Below are positions 58,225 to 64,000 of a DNA stretch of 64,000 nt, piece after piece. Position 1 is the stretch's first letter. Each line of letters opens with the position of its first letter. Source of the DNA: Prunella strophiata (Eukaryota > Chordata > Aves > Passeriformes > Prunellidae); the NCBI GenBank assembly GCA_036583965.1, contig JAZBQD010000018.1, positions 69,776,143 to 69,840,142 on the forward strand. The letters run 5' to 3'. The notes under the pieces are model-generated. The model was not told where the DNA came from. It made no database searches and worked only from the letters and a program-made list of their open reading frames with translations. The translations under genes and the position numbers were made by a program.

Positions 58225-58337
58225 CTCCTGGATCTGTTCATCCAGTGGGATTGGTCGACATATTTGGCCGACTACGGACAGCCCACGTGCAAGTACCTTC
58301 GTGTGAACCCCACCACAGCCCTCATCCTGCTGGAAAA
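58225..58337 (+). CDS. EXOC6B: Exocyst complex component 6B (SEC15 homologue), one internal coding exon near the C terminus
   Basis: This is the only coding exon I can support. The frame starting at its first base reads LLDLFIQWDWSTYLADYGQP followed by TCKYLRVNPTTALILLEK, which is the nearly invariant C-terminal block of SEC15 proteins. The exon is 113 bp: it starts in phase 0, as expected after the ...LRQ codons of the previous exon, and ends two bases into the lysine codon before the MKDTS-type segment of the last exon. A pyrimidine-rich acceptor (58206-58224, ending CAG) and a consensus GTGAGTG donor (58338-58344) flank it. SEC15 is the exocyst subunit that binds Rab GTPases through this C-terminal domain and tethers secretory vesicles to the plasma membrane. 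IQWDWS and CKYLRVNP resemble EXOC6B more than EXOC6, as recalled from the family; the paralogue call is less certain than the family call. Neither neighbouring exon was found in the window, as expected for the very long introns of this gene. Confidence 0.92.
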
Positions 58338-58344
58338 GTGAGTG
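58338..58344 (+). other. EXOC6B: Splice donor of the EXOC6B exon
   Basis: GTGAGTG directly follows ...CTGGAAAA. Reading through would hit a stop at once (AAG TGA), so the coding sequence must leave the genomic frame here. The donor is in phase 2. Confidence 0.85.
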
Positions 58345-58677
58345 TGGCTCCCGAATCCCAGGAGAATTTCCACCCCCATCTTGCTTTAGCAGCTCTTTCC
58401 ATCGCTGTGAGCAAAGATCTCGGCCCTGGGTGGGCAGAGGGAGCTCAGATGGAAAAATCCCATTTTATCCCGAATCCTATTATCCAAATCCAATGGCTTG
58501 GCTGCGGGTCCCTCTTTTTATTGGCTCTTAAGAAGAATTTTCCTTGTCCTACCAGAAAATTTCACTTTAAAGATGAGCCTCCAGCTCCCAAATCCTTTAA
58601 AATGTGATGGGCTGCAGGCAGGACTGGCTATCCTGAATTTTTCAGTGTTTGGGCAATGCCATGAACAACTTTTGGTT

Positions 58678-58735
58678 ATGAAGTGGTTGGGCAGTTGGAC
58701 CACGTTGTAGGTTCCCTTCCACCTGAGAATATTCT
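58678..58735 (+). mobile_element. CR1 LINE terminal fragment preceding an octamer array
   Basis: AGTTGGACCACGTTGTAGGT and CCCTTCCACCTGAGAATATT lead straight into ATTCTATTTTATTCC and then ATTTCT repeats. Confidence 0.8.
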
Positions 58736-59600
58736 ATTTTATTCCATTGTATTTCTGTATTTCTATTCTTATTTTTTCTACATTTTTATTTTAATTTCTA
58801 TTTCTATATTTTGAATTTAATTTCTGTATTTCTATTTATATTTATTTCATATTTCTAAATTTCTGGTTTTTCTATGTCTGGCATTTTAATTCTATTTATT
58901 TCTATATTTCTATTTCTGTCTACTTCTTTAAAAATTTATTTCTATTTCTATATTTTTCCTGTTTATTCTAATTTCTTCTATGCATTTCTTTAAAATTTAG
59001 CTATTTCTATTTTCATCTATTAAGGATTTCATTTCTTTTAAATTTTAAGTTTGGCAGATTTCTATATTTCATATTTATATATTCATTAACTTATATTTTT
59101 TTATTTCTATATTTCTATATTTCTATATTTCTATATTTCTATATTTCTATATTTCTATATTTCTATATTTCTATATTTCTATATTTCTATATTTCTATAT
59201 TTCTATATTTCTATATTTCTATATTTCTATATTTCTATATTTCTATATTTCTATATTTCTATATTTCTATATTTCTATATTTCTATATTTCTATATTTCT
59301 ATATTTCTATATTTCTATATTTCTATATTTCTATATTTCTATATTTCTATATTTCTATATTTCTATATTTCTATATTTCTATATTTCTATATTTCTATAT
59401 TTCTATATTTCTATATTTCTATATTTCTATATTTCTATATTTCTATATTTCTATATTTCTATATTTCTATATTTCTATATTTCTATATTTCCATATTTCT
59501 ATATTTTTATATTTCTATTTCTTTCCATTTCTATATTTTTATCTCCACTTCTTTCTATTTCTATTTTTTCCCTATTTCCATCTATCCTTACATTTTATTT
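58736..59600 (+). repeat. (ATTTCTAT)n array with degenerate flanks
   Basis: The core (about 59103-59490) is nearly perfect with an 8-bp period and about 48 copies. Degenerate ATTTCT/ATTTTT sequence fills 58736-59102 and 59490-59600. It starts where the CR1 tail ends. Confidence 0.93.
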
Positions 59601-59639
59601 CCATTTCTTCCTACATTTATTCCTGTTCCCGTTTCCCCC

Positions 59640-60130
59640 ACCTCCCTCCCTGGGGTATCTCCCGGAGATTCCCGATCCCGGTTCCCGGGGCTGGAGGAGC
59701 CTCCGGGGCTCCCTCAATCCATCCTTTGAGGGCCGTCGTTCACATGCTCCGCACGGCTCCATCCCAAATCCTGGAGCGGTGCCGGGAACAGCGCCCGGGG
59801 CTCCGGGGTGGCTCCCGGGGGGCTCTGCCAGTCCTGCGGGCCGGCAGCGAGCCGGGGACGCTGCGGGATTTGCCGCAGGAAAAGCGGGATTTGCTCTGCC
59901 TGTCACCCCTGCCCGTGGTGGGTCTCCCAGATGATCTCCGCTGGTCCAGCTCCAAGCTGGCTTGGGAAGGATCCACTCTGCTCCTGCTCCCGGCAGACCT
60001 CCCAGGTCGTTTTCCAGCTGGTGGGACAGAGAATGAGCCAAAAAGTGGGAATTTAGCGTTCTCCGAGCGGCTCCTGGCACGGGCGCTGCAGTGCTGGGTC
60101 CTGCATGGAGCAGCAGGCAGGAGGGGATCC
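59640..60130. other. GC/CpG-rich unique stretch, no gene recognised
   Basis: Open frames run through on both strands because of the high GC, but none shows a domain, splice pattern or family resemblance. It lies between the octamer array and a CR1 copy. It could be a weak CpG island; I see nothing firmer. Confidence 0.3.
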
Positions 60131-60133
60131 TCG

Positions 60134-60280
60134 TGGAGTCATGGAATGGTTTGGGTGGGAAAGGGACCTTAAAGCCCATCCAGTTCCATGGGCAGGACAC
60201 CTCCCACTGTCCCAGGCTGCTCGAAGCCCCAGTGTCCAACCTGGCCTTGGACACTTCCAGGGATCCAGGGGCCTTGAATG
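60134..60280 (-). mobile_element. CR1 LINE 3' end fragment, reverse strand
   Basis: GGAGTCATGGAATGGTTTGG to CAGGGATCCAGGGGCC, a well preserved young-looking copy. Confidence 0.9.
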
Positions 60281-60399
60281 TTCTTCTGGAAGTGTGGGCC
60301 CAACCCTAAACTCATCACCTCCTCCTCGAGGAGAAGGAGAGAGCCCAAATCACCTCAAACTGCTCCTCGTGCTCTGATTCCATGGTTAATCCAAACCCA

Positions 60400-60541
60400 G
60401 CTGCATCCCTGGAAGTGTCCAAGGCTGGGTTGGACGGGGCTTGGAGCACCCTGGGACAGGGTGGGAGGTGCCCTGTGGCAGGGGATGGGCTTTAAAAGTC
60501 CCTTCCAACCCAAATTATTCTATAAATCTCTGATTCTGTGA
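60400..60541 (+). mobile_element. CR1 LINE 3' end fragment
   Basis: CTGCATCCCTGGAAGTGTCC to CTCTGATTCTGTG, with small internal deletions. Confidence 0.87.
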
Positions 60542-60766
60542 GCGACCTTGGAGTGTTCATGAACTTCTGGGGTTCTCTCTGTGTCATCATGGTCCAGCTC
60601 CTCTCCACCAGAGGAGAAGAAGAGGATGTCACAGCACCTCAGGACCCCCCGAGGGACCCAGTGAGGGACATGGGGACTAAACGGGGTTTAAAAGGACTTT
60701 TACACCTCGTAGCGTTGTTTTTATACTGGTATTTTATGGGCTGTGTTATCCCCTGGGTTATTCAGG

Positions 60767-60876
60767 GCCAGTGGGTCAGGGATGGGTGTGGAAATGCTGG
60801 GGGATGGTTGGGTTTGGTGACCGTGGAGGGCTCTTCCAACTGGGATAATTCTGTGAATACACAATGAATTTGTGAT
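60767..60876 (+). mobile_element. CR1-like 3' end, second copy of the sequence at 57279
   Basis: GTGGGTCAGGGATGGGTGTG, AATGCTGGGGGATGG and GGGCTCTTCCAACTGGGATA match 57279-57382 closely, including sequence past the CR1-like tail (ACACAATGAATTTGTG against ACACAGCAAATTCGTG). Confidence 0.78.
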
Positions 60877-61116
60877 CCAAGTGTCCGAGATGTGAAAGTG
60901 AGGTTTATTCAGAGCTAACAGTAAAATGCTAAAATAAAGGGACACCCAAAATCTGGGAGTTCAGGCCATGCAGCATCTGGAAGAGCCAGGGAATTGAGGC
61001 AGGCAGTGAGCCCTGGGACCCTGGCAGAGGATGGGAAGGTGGATGGGATAGCAGGAGAGCAGCTCCACACTCAGTGGTGATAAAATGTCACCAAACCCCA
61101 GCCTGGCTCATTTCAT

Positions 61117-61535
61117 AAAGTCATAAAATCATGGAATGGTTTGGGTTGGAAGGACCCCTAAGGATCATCCCATTCCCACCACACCTATGGGCAGGGACAC
61201 CTCCCACTGTCCCAGGTGGATCCAAGTCCCAGTGTCCAACCTGGCCCTTGGACATTTCCAGGGATCCAGGGGCAGCCACAGCAAAGCTGGGAATTCCAGA
61301 CCAGCCCCTCCCCGCCCTCCCAGACAGCAATTCCTTGCCAAGATCCCAGCCCAATCTCCCCTTTCCCAGTGGGAGCCATTCCCTGGGTCCTATCCCTCCA
61401 GGCCTTGTCCCCAGTCCCTCTGCAGCTCTCCTGGAGCCCCTCCAGGCCCTGCCAGGGGCTCTGAGCTCTCCCTGGAGCCTTCCCTTCTCCAGGGGAGCAT
61501 TCCCAGCTCTCCCAGAGAAGAGGGGCTCCAGAATT
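61117..61535 (-). mobile_element. CR1 LINE 3' region, long copy, reverse strand
   Basis: GTCATAAAATCATGGAATGG to GAGAAGAGGGGCTCCAG, same subfamily as 21565 and 38425. Confidence 0.92.
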
Positions 61536-61680
61536 CTGGAATGGTTTGGGTTGAAAGGAACCTTAAGGAACATCCCATTCCCATCCTATCCATGGGCAGG
61601 GACACCTCCCACTGTCCCAGGTTGCTCCAAGCCCCAGTGTCCAACCTGGCCTTGGACATTCCCAGGGACCCCTCTGAGGG
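61536..61680 (-). mobile_element. CR1 LINE 3' end fragment abutting the previous copy, reverse strand
   Basis: TCTGGAATGGTTTGGGTTG to GGACATTCCCAGGGACC. It joins the 5' side of the 61117 copy with no spacer. Confidence 0.9.
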
Positions 61681-61849
61681 GTCTCTGTCCATCCCCCAGG
61701 AGCCCTCCCGAGGCTCCTCACTCCAGGCACATCCGCTGCCTCCCATCCCACCGGGAATTCCGGGGGGAATTCTGAGCGGGGCCGGCTCAGCCTGTAACCT
61801 GTTCTCCTGGTTATCTCTGTCCCTTATCACCCCGGTGTCTCTGTCTCTC

Positions 61850-62110
61850 CCAGGATATCCCGGGTGTAAGTATGCGCTCGCTCGGGCTTTCACCCTCACC
61901 TGGCAGGGCCCCGATTGTCCGCTCTCAATGGAGCCCGAAACGCTGGAAATGCAAAGTGCCTCTGGAGCGGGGCCCTGCGCAACCCGATCCTCCCAAATGC
62001 ACTAATTAGAGCTAAAAGAGGAGCTTTTACCCCGCTGCTTTCTTCCCCTCCCGGATTAATTGAGACAAAGCTCGGCTCTCTCCGAGGTGGTGTTTGTTGA
62101 CAGGGGTGGG
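61850..62110. promoter_or_regulatory. Candidate conserved noncoding block in the last EXOC6B intron
   Basis: It has CCCGATTGTCCGC (SOX-like), GGAAATGCAAAG (octamer-like), GCACTAATTAGAGC and CCGGATTAATTGAGAC (homeobox). Two abutting reverse-strand half-sites (TCACCCTCACCT, 61890-61901) form a DR0, which RAR can also bind. There is no CR1 within it. Confidence 0.4.
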
Positions 62111-62176
62111 GACAGTGCCGAGCTCGCCTTTCCCTTCCTTTCACTCCTAATCCTGGGACCGGCTTCCAAACCCGCG

Positions 62177-62640
62177 GTTGTCCCGAGGCTCTGCTCGGAG
62201 AAATAAAACTGGGGAGCTGCACAGCACATCCCAAATCCTGCAAGATTTTGTGTCCTGTAGGCAGCTTAATTAATTCATAATATTTATTGTCTCGGTGCTT
62301 GTACCTTCAGCAGCTCCCAGACTTTTCCAGATCCACCTCTGCGGGTTTGTTATGGGCGCTCCCAGTTATCCCAAGGCTCTACTCAGGGGAAAAAAAAAAT
62401 CCATGGGTCTGCAGAGCCCAGCCCAAATCCTGCAGGATTTTGTGTCCGGGATCCTAATTAATTAATAATAGTTAGCTCAGTGCTAGTAATAATAATAATA
62501 GTTAATAATTAATAATAGTTAGCTCAGTGCTTCCATCTTCACCTGGTGTCTGGAGATCCCAGCAGCTCCCAGATGTTCCCTGACTTTTCCAGATCCACCT
62601 CTGTGCATTTGTTGTGTGATCGGGGCTCCAGCTGCAGTCC
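62177..62640 (+). repeat. Diverged tandem duplication, period about 186 bp
   Basis: TATCCCAAGGCTCTACTCAG, CCCAAATCCTGCAGGATTTT, AATTAATTAATAATA and TTTTCCAGATCCACCTCTG occur twice in the same order (first set from about 62177, second from about 62363). TTAGCTCAGTGCT is further duplicated at about 62470 and 62519. Confidence 0.8.
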
Positions 62641-63809
62641 CTTTCCATCCTGATCTGGAGGTTTATCCATCCAGCTCCCTCCCAATCATCCCAACACACA
62701 CCAAGGTTTTCTTGCACGGAATGTGTGCTGCTTCCAGAACATTCTATGAACCCGAGCAAGTCCTGTGGGGTGGGAGATGGCCCCAAAGGTGCCAGGATGG
62801 AAAAACTCTAAATTCCCAGTGAGTGGAATTTAGTGGAGGAGCTTTCCAAAGATACAGATCAACTTCCAGCACCTTTGATGTCCCTCTGGAACCCGGGAGA
62901 GTACCCAGCCTTCCTGGGGAAGGGCTTGGAGACTTCTGGGAGCTGTTTGGGGCTCCAGGGAAGGATAATTATCCCCAAATCCATGATAACAGGATCTGGG
63001 TGATTCCAAACTCCACTTCCCGTTGGCACAATCGCTCCCTGGTTCTCCTGGAGGAGCAGCTGCCAACCTGCTCCAGCTGAAAAATAGGGAAAAACAAACA
63101 AATCCCGATTTTTGATGACTGGAAATGCTCCAAGCTCTCCTGTTCCTGTTGGGAGAGCAGCTCCGCCTCTGGTAACCCCAGTAAATTCCCCTTTGGGATA
63201 AAGTTGTTATCCTGGATTCCAGTTCCAAGCCTGGTGTTTTTGGGAACATTTCAGATTCCCTGTGGCTCTTTCCAGGAGACTGAAGCCTGGAAAACCTTGG
63301 ATGTTTGTGTTCTGGAAGGTTGGGGTTGTGCTCAGTTGACTCCAGACCCTGGGGATGATCCAGTGCCAGCTTCCCAGGGATCATCAGCACCATGTCCTTG
63401 TCACTTCAATACTTCCTTTAGGTCCCCCACAGCCAAAACCTGGGATTATGGGATGCATCCAAAGCCCTCAGCCTCTGCCAGATCTGATTTACCCAGAAAC
63501 TTTTTTACAAATTAGGATAATTTGGAAGAGCTGAGCCCCAGCAGGTTGGATTTTGGGAGATTGTGCCTGCAGGAGCTGCTGGAAGGTTGATCCTGGTGGG
63601 ATTTTTTTCCCTTCCCAGCACCCTTGCAGCATGTCCCAAGCCTGTTCCCCTAAAATATGGATCTGGGAATGCAGGAGTGCATGACACCCCCTCCAGCTTT
63701 GTCCCCATCCCACCTCCTTCTCTGCTGGGCTCTGGATTTATGGAGACCTCCTGGAGACACTGTGCTCCTTCCAAAGAGCTGGATTCCTTCCTGGAATGGG
63801 AATTATTCT

Positions 63810-63860
63810 GTGTTATATTTAATATAAATTATATACATTTATATAATTTATATTTTTTTA
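63810..63860 (+). repeat. AT-rich TATATAAATTTA-type tract
   Basis: About 50 bp of nearly pure A and T just before the last CR1 copy. Confidence 0.8.
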
Positions 63861-63874
63861 TTCATCGGGGAAAA

Positions 63875-63975
63875 ATGGGATAGTGGACGGTGCCCCTGCC
63901 CATGGCAGGGTGTTGGAAATGGATGGGATTTAAGGTCCCTTCCAACCCAAACATTCCGTGATTCCCTGGAATATT
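63875..63975 (+). mobile_element. CR1 LINE terminal fragment
   Basis: GGGATAGTGGACGGTGCCCC to CAAACATTCCGTGATTCCCTGG. Confidence 0.87.
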
Positions 63976-64000
63976 TTATAAAATTTAAATTCACAACTCC

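Larger units (their letters stand above)
58338..64000 (+). other. EXOC6B: Inferred start of the last EXOC6B intron
   Basis: The final SEC15 exon (MKDTS...NNMFAQFRKN...-like coding) was not found to the right of the donor, so this stretch is taken as intron. It holds a CR1 tail with a long octamer array, a CpG-rich unrepeated stretch (59640-60130), a cluster of CR1 copies (60134-61680), a candidate regulatory block (61850-62110) and a diverged 186-bp tandem duplication. Confidence 0.6.

Noticed and set aside
58245..58607. 120-residue open frame overlapping the EXOC6B exon
   Set aside because: It is in a different frame from the SEC15 peptide and runs through the splice donor.
61857..61874. 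Possible mini-exon flanked by CTCTCCCAG and GTGTAAGTA
   Set aside because: The enclosed sequence is only about 10 bp and encodes nothing matching the EXOC6B C terminus.
1..64000. Operons, ribosome binding sites, CRISPR arrays, tRNA or rRNA genes
   Set aside because: The sequence is vertebrate intronic DNA. No such structures were seen.

Overview
The window looks like nuclear DNA of a bird, most likely a songbird (passerine). Nearly 50 recognisable CR1 LINE 3' ends are scattered on both strands. Most carry the passerine-type tail in which 'cttccaacccaaaccattcc' runs into ATGATTCTGTG-like octamers. There are no dense open reading frames. Only one protein-coding exon can be supported.

That exon (58225-58337, + strand) has a pyrimidine-rich acceptor ending in CAG and a GTGAGTG donor. 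It encodes a near-C-terminal piece of the exocyst subunit SEC15, including the signature WDWSTYLADYGQP. The IQWDWS and CKYLRVNP variants fit EXOC6B better than EXOC6. EXOC6B is a very large gene in vertebrates, so the rest of the window is best read as intron: 1-58224 upstream and 58338-64000 downstream of the exon. The retinoic-acid hydroxylase gene CYP26B1 lies just beyond the 3' end of EXOC6B in vertebrates, and would be expected past the right edge here.

The most interesting content is noncoding. Several blocks of repeat-poor sequence, rich in homeobox, SOX or octamer-like words, look like conserved regulatory elements (for example 1-530, 5620-5960, 13160-13620, 17590-17870, 22900-23560, 28240-28480, 34090-34650, 44760-46500, 54690-54960, 55990-56560 and 61850-62110). 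One of them carries three direct repeats of nuclear-receptor half-sites with 5-bp spacing (DR5) within 104 bp (45871-45974). DR5 is the classical retinoic acid response element layout. Another block has a consensus DR5 plus a DR2 (13439-13574), and a third has a DR2 (54878-54891). Intronic EXOC6B enhancers acting in a retinoic-acid feedback loop on CYP26B1 would explain them; this is inference.

The assembly has a visible defect. A gap of exactly 500 N (46788-47287) is flanked by two nearly identical 2.4-kb copies (44352-46759 and 47289-49692) that differ mainly by small indels. This looks like two overlapping contig ends or haplotypes left unmerged, so about 2.9 kb of the window is probably artificial and the DR5 cluster appears twice.

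The remainder is repeat landscape: two (TTCCC)n arrays near 37.1 and 41.2 kb, a roughly 390-bp array of an 8-bp unit at 59.1-59.5 kb that appears to grow out of a CR1 tail, a 130-bp-unit minisatellite at 56.85-57.52 kb interrupted by a CR1 tail, several 22-35-bp minisatellites, and homopurine or homopyrimidine tracts. Family names and conservation are judged by eye; no search or alignment was run.
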